From: Gnetum montanum
Lineage: Eukaryota; Streptophyta; Gnetopsida; Gnetales; Gnetaceae
Reading direction: 5' to 3'
Assembly: GCA_015680685.1 (NCBI GenBank)
Contig: MNCI01008302.1
Location: forward strand, 62,001-126,000
DNA length: 64,000 nt
In this document: positions 37,600-47,870 of the stretch, piece after piece
Layout of the letters: each line of letters opens with the position of its first letter
Position numbering within the stretch: the stretch's first letter is position 1
The notes under the pieces: generated by a model
Told to the model about the DNA's origin: nothing
Database searches by the model: none
Seen by the model: the letters and a program-made list of their open reading frames with translations, nothing else
Translations under genes and position numbers: made by a program

Positions 37600-38720
37600 C
37601 ATCAGACAAAATACAGCTTCAAGTACAGGTGCTTTATAGGGTTTGCAAACTCTTTGCCTTTCATGTTTTCCATCTTGAAGGCTCTATTCTCATAGGCTTT
37701 TGTGACTATGAATGGACCTTTCCAATTTTTCAAAAACTTGTCCACATGTTCACAGACAACTTTGAGGACTAGGTCCCCCTTTTTAATCAACCATCGATGT
37801 AGGTCTTCATGATCCTTTTGCCACTACTTGTCCTGATACCATTCGATGCGACCTAGTGTTTGTGCACACTCTTCCTCTAGGCAGTCGAGATCGATGACCC
37901 TTGACTCATTATTTTGGGCTTCATTTATGATGCTTAAAAGGATCATCCACAGTGATGGTACCTGTAATTCAAGAGGAAACACTACTTCAGATTCATAGAC
38001 TAGGCTGTAGGGGGTCTTACCTATAGTCATCCTACATGTCGTATGGTAGGCCTAGAGCACATAGAGGATTTTCTCATGCCATCACCTCTTGTTGTTGCTA
38101 AGAATTATTTTAAGCAAGTTGATGATGGCTTTTTTTGTTTCTTCTACCTGACCGTTAGCCTGCAGGTAGTATGATGATGAGAAGGATTGCTTAATGCCAA
38201 GGTTGCTATAAAAGTTTCTAGTTTCCGTACTACTAAACTGTGGCCCGTTATCTATCATGATAGTTATGGGAAGACCAAACCTTGTTACGATGTTGTCCAG
38301 GATGAAGTGGAAAACCTACTGAGATGTAGTTTTCCTAAGGGGGATAGCTTCTACCCACTTTGTAAAGTACTCAATGGCAGTAATGATGAAGCTATGCCCT
38401 ATGGAAGACTTAGGTGTTATGGGTCCTATGATATCTAGTCCCCATTGCTGGAAGGGCCACATGATCTACGTAGGGTGCAACTCGGTAGGTTACACGTGCA
38501 TGAGATTTGTGTGACATTGGAACATGTCACACATCTTGACTTTAGCAAAACAATCACGTTCCATGTAAGGCCAATAATACCCTAGGCATATGATTTTAGC
38601 TGCCATGGCCCTGGGAGCTATGTGTCCTCCACATAGTCCTTCATGGACTTCGCTAACTAATTTTATGCCTCCTCCCCACCAATGCAAGTTAACAGTATTC
38701 CATCAAAAGAGTGTTTACAC
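37600..38720 (-). pseudogene. pol: integrase of Ogre-2
   Basis: The zinc-binding part at 38687-38490 reads VHEGLCGGHIAPRAM, then GYYWPYMERDCFAKV and CDMFQCH, so His, His and the cysteines are mostly present. The core lies in 38450-38050 with shifts. The region 38030-37824 reads TPYSLVYESEVVFPLELQVPS, the post-core block of Tat/Ogre integrases. The C-terminal segment 37790-37602 reads GDLVLKVV, then KNWKGPFIVTKAY, the usual integrase C-terminal domain with GPF. The N-terminal part joins the RNase H region. Confidence 0.85.
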
Positions 38721-38739
38721 AAGGTATTATATCCTACCA

Positions 38740-39840
38740 GGACATACTGTTGTGCTCACTTTCAAATTGCATTCCTTTGGGCGGATGTCAAGCCATGTGG
38801 GGGTTCACCATGTTGCAGGTAGGCTTTCACATTAGCATACCACTCTTGGGTGTTGGTAGCACCTATGGAGGCTACGTGTACTGCATGGATGATAGGGTCT
38901 GTGCACTCTGTTATCAAAGCAGGTAGAGTCACGAATAGATGTGATGGCACATTTAATGCTAGCATAGCTAAGGTGTCGGCTACAGTGTTCTCATTACATG
39001 GCACATGCGGATGTCTGTTGTGGTGAACTGTTGCAATAAGTTTTTCGCCAAATCATAGTAAGGCTATAAATGTGAAGCCTTATAGGCATAGACCTCTGTG
39101 ATTTGATTGACAACAAGCTGAGAGTCACCTCGAACTGCCAAATGTTGAATTTTTAATTACTAGGCTACTAAGAGGCCTCCGAGGAGTCCTTCGTACTTAG
39201 CTACATTCTTCGTACAAAGGAATGTGAAGCAGTAGGCAAAGGGTTGCATGTCCCCTGAGGGGAATGTAATGATGACAGTAGCACTACCACCTCGTGTGGT
39301 TGAGGTGTTGTCAAAGTGCAAAGTGGCTTCGAAATGTGATGGTATAAGGTTGACACTGCTAACATGTTCATTAGGGAATTCAGGTTCTATGGTCGTCTAA
39401 TAGTTAAAGGGTGAGGTTGCAAGCTACGTAGCTATCGCTTGTCCTTTCGTTGACGATTGGGCTACATAATGTAAGTCGAATTCCACTATTATTTCCTTCC
39501 ATTGGGCAATATTAGTACTTTCATATAAGCTATTCATGATAGCCCAAAGTATGTTACTTTTGCATATGATGTTCACTTGACTGTGGAACAGGTAGTATCT
39601 CCACTTTTTTAGCACGAATACTAAAGCGCGACAATTCCATTCCACTTCATTGTATTTGGCTTCATATGTTATCAATGGGTGGCTCAAGTAATAGACTGGG
39701 GTTTCATAGCCATCCTCTCTTTTTTGGCATAACAGCTCTATGATAGATGTGTCCGAAGTAGCAAGGTAGATGTAGAAAGGCTTATTCCTCTGTGGTGGGT
39801 AAATAGTTGGGAGGTGTAAAAGTTCTCTCTTCAAGTCATC
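38740..39840 (-). pseudogene. pol: dual RNase H region of Ogre-2
   Basis: The first RNase H at 39834-39424 reads PFYIYLATSDTSIIELL, then PVYYLSHPLITYEAKYNEVE and ALVFVLKKWRYYL. The second, at about 39380-39070, reads HFDNTSTTRGGSA, then CTKNVAKYEGLLGG, matching the archaeal-like RNase H of Tat/Ogre (CTNN-AEYEAL-type). A linker frame at 39004-38762 leads to integrase. The layout equals that of Ogre-1 at 23115-24250. Confidence 0.85.
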
Positions 39841-39889
39841 GAAGGCTTGCTGGCACTATGTTTTCCATTCAAAGTTAACCCCCTTCTTT

Positions 39890-40860
39890 AGTAAGTGTTG
39901 CATGGGATGTAACTTGTTAGTCAACCTTGCTATAAACCTTCTGATGAACTATATTCTACCTTGCAACCCACGCAATTCTTTAAGGTTAGTAGGGGGTGCT
40001 AGGTTGACGATGGCCTTAACTTTGTCAGGGCCCACTCGTATTCCAACCTCTGATACTACAAATCCTAGCATGTGCCTGGTTTTTACGCCGAAAACACACT
40101 TCTTTGGATTAAGGCACAGGTCATGCCTGTGACAATGCTTTAGGACTACATCTAGATTAGTGGGATGATCAATAGCTATCTTAGACTTGACTACTATGTC
40201 ATCCACTTAATCATTTAGTCTCTCTAGGAGGTAGTCACTGAATATGTAGGTCATGGCTTATTGGTAGGTTGCTCTGGAATTCTTTAGATCAAAGGGCATC
40301 ATTGTGTAACAAAAAGTACCCCAAGGGGTCATGAATGTAGTTGTCAACTAATGCTCTAGATTTATGCAAATTTGATTGTAATCCAAGAACCCATCCATGA
40401 AAGATAGTAAAGCATGACCATCCATAGTGTTGATAAGCTGGTCAATACTTGGTAGTGGAAAGTCATCTTTGATCATTGCCTTGTTTAGATCCTGAAAGTA
40501 TATATAGATTTATATCCCTCCTATTTCCTTAGAGACTACAATGATGTTTGACACCCATTCTGAGTAATCGACCGCACGAATGAACCCTGCTTGGTATAGT
40601 TTAGTGATTTCATCACATACGACTAGTGCGATTTTTGGCTTAATCTTTCGAGCCTTTTATTTAACTAGTTTGATAAGTGGGTCCAATACAATGTTAGGAT
40701 GTATTAGATGTGGGGCTAAGCCCAGCATGTCATTGTAAGACCATGCAAATACTTTGATGTTGTCTTGTAGGACTCCAAATACATCTTTTTTGCATTTGTT
40801 GATCTAGCAGGGAACTTAGTTTTAGTGTTTTCATTTACCCCCTAGATGTCGTTATCGATG
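39890..40860 (-). pseudogene. pol: reverse transcriptase of Ogre-2
   Basis: Minus-strand blocks are KDDFPLPSIDQLINTM, LLSFMDGFLDYNQI, TPWGTFCYTMMPFDLKN and, near 40205-40190, VDDIVVKSK. In the last block the tyrosine before VDD is a TAA stop. The frame 40206-39949 continues with NPKKCVFGVKTRHMLG. Gln and Trp positions carry stops elsewhere. Upstream (to the right) lies an array and then the antisense gene, so protease and RT are separated by more than 6 kb. Confidence 0.87.
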
Positions 40861-41189
40861 CTTTGATGAGAGGGTCCTTAGTCACATCCCCATCCTCTAA
40901 GTCTAAGGCTTGGACCAAGTGTTTGGGCCAATCTAGGGACACTACAGTGTTATCAGTTGATGAATCCCAATCTATCGACTCTAAGTTCTGGTATCTTGCA
41001 AGCTTGCCATGAGGACCTGTTAAAGTTAAAAGTGAGTTTAGATCATGCTACATGACCATCTTGTTCAACCTGCCATAATAAGAAGAGGCCTAGTCAAGTG
41101 ATACCTAGTTGAAGCTATGGCGCATAATAGTAAATATTTGTAAAACAACGATAAAACATGCAATGATTGTCAAACATTCAGCCAAATTC

Positions 41190-41605
41190 GCATATTACTA
41201 GTTTAAGGTCTTGGTGGACCATGAGCACGTTTGAACATGAAACTGATGCTAAGTCTACCAATTTAAGATCATGGTGGACTGTTAATAGGTTGTAATGGTA
41301 AAGTTACTAGTTTAAGGTCTTTGTGGACCGTTAATAGGTTGATGGATAAGGTTACTATTTTAAGATCTTTCTGGATCGTTAACAGGTAGGCTTCATAGAA
41401 TGTTACTATTTTAAGGTCTTTGTGGACCGTGGTACATAGGTTTTTGAATGAAGTTACTAGTTTAATGTCTTTGCGGACCATTAGCAGTTTTTTTTGATAC
41501 AGTTACTAGTTTAAGATCTTTGCAAACCATGGTGTATTTTTAGATAAAGTTGCTAGTTTAAAGTCTTTGTGGACCATGGTGTGCAGGCTTGGTACAAGTA
41601 GGTTT
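41190..41605 (-). repeat. hairpin-monomer array upstream of RT (Ogre-2)
   Basis: About eight units of 50-65 bp start ACTAGTTTAAG. Their inverted repeats include AGGTCTTTGTGGACC (41315-41329) and AGATCTTTCTGGATC (41363-41377). It forms one border of the antisense gene region. Confidence 0.8.
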
Positions 41606-41760
41606 CTAATTTAAGGCAAGGAAAAATTTTTAGTTGGGCCCACCTATTCATGAACAGGAATGTTACGCTATTGCAAATTTATGACATGCTAGTACTATGC
41701 TACATAGGGCCTCCCACATTACTCGAGGTGCCAAAATGACAAGTTCTTTTTCACCGTGTC

Positions 41761-41775
41761 AGCTATAAATAGGGG
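41761..41775 (+). promoter_or_regulatory. TATA box of the antisense gene
   Basis: GCTATAAATAGGGG contains TATAAATA at 41764-41771 on the strand opposite to the element. A plausible leader follows, with a splice donor at CCCG|GTAATTT near 42020. It is the first promoter-like signal upstream of the exons at 42833-46526. Confidence 0.5.
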
Positions 41776-42832
41776 TTTACCCCTAGTAAACTTGTCATTT
41801 TCATTGTCAGAGCATAGAGCCCACATCCAAGGCATAGTGCGATCATGTCAAGAGAAATTGAAACAGCGTAGCATAGTAGCCGACAACATTTGTGATTGAA
41901 GCGATGACTCCTAAAGACGAACGTAAGCACTGAGGGCTCGCTAAAGTGGACAAAGTCAAGGACACTTTGGGGCACCTGACTTAGGCACACATCACAGTGC
42001 TGTAGGAGACTCCATCTGCCCGGTAATTTATTACATTACCTTTTTTTCAAACTTCTACAATCGTTATTGTCGTTATCTGCATCTTTTGATGTCATTTTGG
42101 TCATCGATTTGGCCGCTACACTACCGCCATTGCTGGTTAGCCACAGGGGCTGTACGAATGTTACGTTATAGCCACATACATTATTGCTTTTGCCAACATT
42201 GTTGTGACTTCCTTGTCATAGGGGTTTGGGTGAGCCTGGGTAGCTTAGCGGATGGCTAGCATAGCATGCCGCCCTCAAGAGGATTTTGGCCTTTTGCAAG
42301 ACTTAACAAATGAGACACGTGTTTAAAGCAGTACAACATGAGTTATTTTGTACAACCAAATTATGGTTAGGATGGCTACAGTAGTAAACTTGTACTTGTA
42401 TACACTTTGTAATGCTTTTTATTGTGGTATGCCAGTACATTGCAAGGTTTAGTAGGTTTGTCATTTTGTTACATTGTTAAGACTACAATACCACTAGGGT
42501 TGCTGAATTTGTTAAACTTGCCATATTGCCATGCTTGTCATAGTAATGCATTGATTACATTGCGTTGCATGTCTACCTGTTCTTGTTTATTTTCTTTAGT
42601 GCGTTGTTGCATTGTGTAAGGCTTGATGGCCATACCATGCTACGAAGATTTCTTTATTATTGTTTTTTTACATTTGTTGTTATTTTTTATTATTTTTTCT
42701 GACTATGGAATCCTACCACGCTTCATGAAATGGGGATGCCATACTATGATATACATAATGAGAAGGTTATGCTACGCTACATGTAAACTTTACTTGTACA
42801 TAGTGCTAACATTTGGTTCTTCATTGGTGCAG

Positions 42833-43281
42833 GGTTATGTTGAAACCCATTTTGATTGTCCTAGAAATCGTAGAAGTCTTATGCTACCTAAACGAACTAG
42901 TGGCCAATGTCCCTTCCCCTCACGCATGTGTGGAGCGGTAGGTGGTCTGGTTCTGGGAGGGTGCACAGGACTTCCTACAGTTCCTCCTCCAGCACTTTAG
43001 TGTGATCATTTGGTCACACTTGTCGATTGAGACAGCAGCTGCAATCACAGAAACCCTGTTGCCTAGGGCAAACAGGGGTATTCTAAAATTTTTAACTGAT
43101 GGGTCAATCAGGGCGAGAAGGAAAAAGGTTGCAACCAGCATCCAAAAGGACTGAGATGCTTAAGTTGGATTTGGAAGATGCTTAAGTATAAGTGTTACCA
43201 CTTATACAGCACATTGTTTGTTGCCCGCCACATGGGCACCTGCTTTTAGAGCCCACCTGGAACTGTTTACTATGCCAGCGG
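42833..43281 (+). other. HAD/FCP1-like exon of the antisense gene
   Basis: The frame reads KPILIVLEIVEVLCYLNE, then FLQFLLQHFSVIIWSHLS and ETAAAITETLLP. This parallels SILIVVELVGILCYV and FLAYILQKFSVIM at 33620-33800. FSVIIWS resembles the F-x-V-x-x-W-S/T block of NIF-type phosphatases. The motif I Asp is Glu in both copies. The later D-D-S block is not evident in this copy. One stop (TAG) is just before WFWEGAQ. Some function other than phosphatase is likely, if there is any. Confidence 0.55.
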
Positions 43282-43732
43282 GTGAGTTCTACGAAGGTAT
43301 TTCATTGTGTAATTCATGCTATGATAGACATAGGTATTAATAGTATATATGTCCATTTTTTATGTTACCATGCTTTTTATTGACAAGAGTGGTCTTCACA
43401 ATGACATGGATGCCTTGGCGTTGGCACAAATGGCCCTACAGAAGTTTTCCTCCACTGGGAATGTGCACGCCGGTGTGATAGGCTAGTTTGGAGGTGAGTT
43501 TAGAACTTATCCAACCCGATATTCCCAATTTTATGGAAAATTTAAAGCTAGTTGGTTGGATAGGGAATGGGCACCCCTTAGGCTGCTCACCATTGAAGAC
43601 GTTTTGGTGGATCTCCCACCATTTTCCATGTCATTCAAATCTAGTACGCTAAAGTGTAAATTCACTACTAAATGCTTCAATAATGTTTACATTTTTCTAA
43701 CCCTCTTCTTTTTTTTTGGATCATTTTAATAG

Positions 43733-44779
43733 TGAAGAAAGCCCAGGAGGTGATTATGATTACCTCTGAGTGCAACGAGACCAACCTTTTCTTTAAGTAC
43801 AGGGAGGTGAAGGAGACCCAGTCCTAGCTCTACAATGGGACCCCAACCACATTGGTCCATAACATTCAGGAGGTTGGGCTTATGGACTTGTTTTTGGAAG
43901 TTAACCTAAGTTTCCCACCTGCTGAGATGCTTTCCCTAGCCAATTCCTTCTCTAAAAAGGTAGACTGCTTCCGGACACGTTTTCATGGTGTGTGTGTGGT
44001 GCTTGATGTTAACGATCAATTGTTTGCGGACCTTTTCGGCATCCCCTCTAATGGTCTCCCCGTGGAAGAAAAATCCAAGACAGATGTGCAATTAGGAGGA
44101 CATCAAGGAGTGGCTAGTGACTGTCAAGGACTGAAAGGGGATTTATATGAAGAAAGCCAAGCTATGGATGGCCAAAATAGTTTACCATGTCTTCCATGCC
44201 CATGCCTTCCCCAAGCTGCTATCCCAAGAAAAAATCATTGGGATTCAGCAAGCTCAGATAATGAGGGATGTCATGGAAGAAGGGACCTATTACAATTGGG
44301 CCAAGCACCTTTGCAAAGGCATGCAAGCTGAAATGATCAAGCTTCTCGAGAAGCTTGAATCCCATTTCAACATGCACCATGCCTGTTTCATAGCTTGCCT
44401 ACAGTGTTTTGTGAAGTTCTTGGTAGTCTGGGAGAATGGGGTCTAGGTACTACAAGATTGTAGCTAGATCTCCAAATCATATATCTATCAAGTCTTCCAT
44501 ACCACCTAATCTTAGGACACCCTAGAAGCTATCAAGGAATCGTTCTCAATGATGACCAAGGATTGGGTGGCATGCAACTTTTGGATCAAGGATAGCGTGC
44601 GAGGGCACCCCCATCACCATCGGTAGTGTGACAAAGGGGGAATGCCTCATTGCAAAGATGGTGACAACCAAGCTACAACACAAGAGGTCCTGCCCTACCG
44701 AAGAGACCCCCCATACTAATGAAGAGAGGGGGAAGAAGCTGCAATTCAAGCTTCATAGAGTGTAGCCTCAAATTGATAA
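43733..44779 (+). other. middle exon of the antisense gene
   Basis: Two overlapping frames (43852-44331, then 44147-44446) reveal one frameshift. The first contains FHGVCVVLDVNDQLFADLFGIP. The second contains AKIVYHVFHAHAFPKLLSQE and YYNWAKHLCKGMQAEMIKLL. The V-x-V-x-x-x-x-x-x-x-x-F-G-I-P pattern recalls plant transposon-associated domains of the sort also seen at 54040-56844, but I cannot assign it firmly. The part after 44446 has many stops. Confidence 0.45.
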
Positions 44780-44924
44780 GTATTCACCTTTTTTTTTAAT
44801 TTTTTTTATTTTTTATTTTTGCTAACGTTTGCTACACTGTGTTACGCTAGGTAGCGTAGCGTAGCGTAGCATCTACTTTAGGTTAGTACACTTTACTAAC
44901 TACTACTATGCTTTATCAATGAAG

Positions 44925-45408
44925 GAAGAAGAAGCAGAAGAGAGAGAAGAGATGGTGGCCCCTACAACATGGGAAACCTGCAAAAACAAGGAGGCCCCAA
45001 CTACATAGGAGGGGGCCCCTATCGATGAGGAAGGGACCCCTGCTATAGAAGAAGGGGCCTCAGCTAGGGAGGAGGAGGTCTCCTTTGATGAAGAGGAAGA
45101 GGTCTCTGCTGATGAAGAGGAGGAGGTCTCCGCTGATGAAGAGGAGGAGGGGGAGGCCTCTGTCAACAAAGAAAGGAGCCCAGCCAATGACGAAGAGGCT
45201 CTTGGCAACCAGGATGAGACCCCTACTGATGACCCCTTCAAAGAGAGTAGCTCAATGCTGGAGGGGCACATGAGCCTTAAGGATGCTACTACATTATTGG
45301 GTCAACTAGAAGGAGAAGGGCTCCATTTGGATGCCAGTGATTTTGATCACATATTTGATAATGTTCCGATGTGTAACCCCCCAGCTATCACCCCTGATGG
45401 TTTGCTGG
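44925..45408 (+). other. acidic repeat exon of the antisense gene
   Basis: The plus-strand frame is very rich in Glu and Asp. A unit of about 30 bp reading DEEEEVSA is repeated two to three times at 45088-45150. It then continues as DPFKESSSMLEGHMSLKDAT. Such acidic stretches are usually disordered. The minus-strand frame over the same bases is an apparent Ser-rich protein and is a shadow of this repeat. Confidence 0.5.
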
Positions 45409-45731
45409 GTAGGAACTTTACATTGTCATTTATGTTATTCATCAGCCCTATCATGGTTCTCTCCATTTTAACTAACACGTTTTACTGTATAGCTGATACC
45501 ACTGTTGATACATTTGGCCCATCCTCGATCTGCTTGCTGCCATGGACCGAAACCCCTGATAAATTCACTTTCATGGAAGGGGTGGTAAATGACATGATTG
45601 ACCATGTAAGGCAAGTCAACCCAAAAGTGGGTAGGTTAAAGTGCTATGCTAGACTCTACATTGTTGTTGCATTCACTACGCTTTTGTGACTAATGCATTT
45701 GTTTGTGTGGTTGGCAACTTCTCATCTCAAG

Positions 45732-46526
45732 TGGGATCCTAAGCAGGCTTTTAAGGTCGATGTTGTGCCTGCATTTCCACTGGAGGTGACTGAACTACCT
45801 CTTCATGTATATGACAAGGCAAGCCAATGTGCCTTGTACTCAGCACACTCCTTATGGGAGTGTAGGCGCGTGAATGAACACCTTTGGAAATGGGTCCAGA
45901 GGATTGAGAATGAGAAGACCAACCTGACCGCTGAGGTGGGAGATCTCCGTTCTAGGAAAGAATTCCTATTGGCCAGAGATACCAATGATGGTAGTTGGCA
46001 CACAACCTTCATTGACTACGCGAGGTACTAGACAACTGTGCAATGCAACAATGAGGCCACCTATGAGATAATAGAGCAGCACATGCAAATGGACCTGTTA
46101 GCCTAGAAGAACCAAGACTGGAAAGATTATAGTGCCAAGGTTTACGAGTGGTGGCAGGCATAGAAAAACCATAACCATATGTATAAGAAAGAATTTTCCA
46201 CCTATTGTAACCAATACAGGGATGCCTCAATCAAGTTACATACTCACGAGGTATTCCTTGATATTATTGGCACTTCTAGGGCTTACGAAAGGTTCATGCA
46301 ACAAGTGACAGTGAGTGAGTCCCCCAAAAGGGAAGTGACCTTTCCTACGGGTGAGACCACCACTTCCGCCTTTTCTCTGGGACCTCTAATATGGACATCC
46401 ATAGAGAAGGAGAAAGTTTTTGCAAGCACTGACTTGGGTGACAAGAATTGGGCTAACATCACAGAAGAGGAGATTTACAATGCCTAGCGACAGGACTGGA
46501 TCGAATACCTCCCGACACAGACGTGA
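45732..46526 (+). other. C-terminal coiled-coil exon of the antisense gene
   Basis: From WDPKQAFKVD the frame leads into VNEHLWKWVQRIENEKTNL and AEVGDLRSRKEFLLARD, with heptad-like hydrophobic spacing. It goes on past two TAG codons to YKKEFSTYCNQYRDAS and ends near 46526 (RQDWIEYLPTQT, then TGA). A TAG at 46485-46487 also interrupts it. It resembles in style, not in sequence I can align, the C-terminal half of the accessory protein at 54040-56844. Confidence 0.5.
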
Positions 46527-46856
46527 GGCCGTCTAATGTCAGTTATCCTTTGGCATAGCGATAACTTATTTTGTTGGAGTCTTTATGGTGGCTTTAGCTG
46601 ACTAGTTCATTTTTTTTGTGTAGGATCCAGGTTAAAACACGGGGCCTACTGAAGTAGGAGATGCTAGAATGGGCAAAGGGTTGTAGCGTAGCAGCTGACC
46701 ATTTTATTTGAATTGAAAGGATGTTACAAACATTGTTAATTTGTGAAAGAACAATTGAATTATGAAGATATTTTTTTGCTCATGTGTTATATGCTATATT
46801 TATTTTTATTTTATTTTATTCTTCTCTTCATTTATGAATTGAATTCGTTAGAAACA

Positions 46857-47053
46857 TCTTATTTTAGTTTTAGGCCATTTCGGGCCATCGCTAGTTTTAG
46901 GCCATTTCGGGTCATCGCTAGTTTTAGGCCATTTCGGGCCATCGCTAGTTTCATGCCATTTCAAGCCATCGCTAGTTTTAGGCCATGTTGGGCCATGACG
47001 ATGATAATAAAGGAAAATTTTACTAGTTTTAGGCCTTAACAGGCCATGGCGTA
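46857..47053 (-). repeat. 27-bp hairpin-monomer array next to protease (Ogre-2)
   Basis: Five or six near-identical 27-bp units start CTAGTTTTAGGCC, with the inverted repeat AGGCCATTTCGGGCCAT at 46872-46888. It is the least diverged of the arrays and forms the other border of the antisense gene region. Confidence 0.85.
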
Positions 47054-47539
47054 ATGCAAATGAAGGACATATGAATGGTTTAAAGAATAAGTTTAATACC
47101 TAGCGAAAATGAGTAAATGAGAAGCAAACAAGGGATAAATGTATAATGGGCATTAATTGGGTGAGGAATAGTGGAGTTGTTATGCTACATGAGTAATGAT
47201 CATCCTTGCAACTGCTTTCTAACCCATCTAGGGTTTTGCGACACATAAGGCCAAGAGGCTTTATTGCGGTATTCTTCTACATCGTTGTCTAATGCTTGAA
47301 AAGGTAACTCAGCCCAGACAGTTTTGTTTTCTAAGCTGGCATCTTGGGTCAGCTCTTTTGTCAAATAGTTAGTATCGGTAGAAATAGGTGCCTTATTCTC
47401 AGAGGTTATGACCTTTGAACCCTACTCCATACCTACGTTATTTATTACCTGGGTTGTCACTTTGTCACCATGGATGATCACCTCCCTGCTGTGTAAGGTA
47501 GATGGATTTCCTGATGTATGGGTGAGGGAGACAGCCTTA

Positions 47540-47870
47540 AGTTAGGCTAACCATGATCTCCCCAATATCAGGTTAAACCCAAGCATCTCTTCCACCATGA
47601 TAAACGTCGCACTTGTGGGAAACTGGTCCCCTACCACAAAGTCAATGTGGACAGTGCCTTTCACCACTACCCATGCCCCGTTAAATGACTTCATACATGA
47701 TGTTGTCATGGGTTTGATTTGGTCTACCAAACCTAGTTTGTCCACTATGGGGAATGGGATGACGTTTGTAGCAGCCCCATCATCAATGTGTACTCTTCAG
47801 ATCTTATATTGTCTAACCCGAATTGTGATGAATGAGGGTGCTGTCATCACCTAACCCTTTTCAGGGTCTT
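47540..47870 (-). pseudogene. pol: aspartic protease of Ogre-2
   Basis: On the minus strand the frame reads VHIDDGAATNVIPFPIVDKL near 47800-47740. This matches the I-D-x-G-[SA]-x-x-N-[VI] active-site block of Tat/Ogre proteases. It then reads FIMVEEMLGFNLILGRSWLA at 47600-47542, the conserved C-terminal block. One stop lies just before the active-site block. The protein is followed, to the left, by a long gap before RT. Confidence 0.82.

Larger units (their letters stand above)
41776..46526 (+). pseudogene. antisense multi-exon gene in the protease-RT gap of Ogre-2
   Basis: Plus-strand segments at 42833-43281, about 43383-43493, 43733-44779, 44925-45408, 45493-45605 and 45732-46526 are separated by sequences with plant-like splice signals. 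Examples are TTCATTGGTGCAG before 42833, GGTGAGT at 43281, TTTTAATAG before 43733, TTTTACTGTATAG before 45493, GTAAGG at 45606 and ATCTCAAG before 45732. Two introns (45409-45492 and 45606-45731) join the reading frame without a shift. The predicted protein has a HAD-like start, a middle part, an acidic part and a coiled coil. It contains several TAG stops and one or more frameshifts, so this copy is damaged. Whether it was taken from a host gene or is an old element component is open. Confidence 0.6.

Noticed and set aside
44906-45271. Minus-strand Ser-rich open frame of 121 codons
   Set aside because: It is the antisense shadow of the Glu/Asp-rich repeat in the plus-strand exon.
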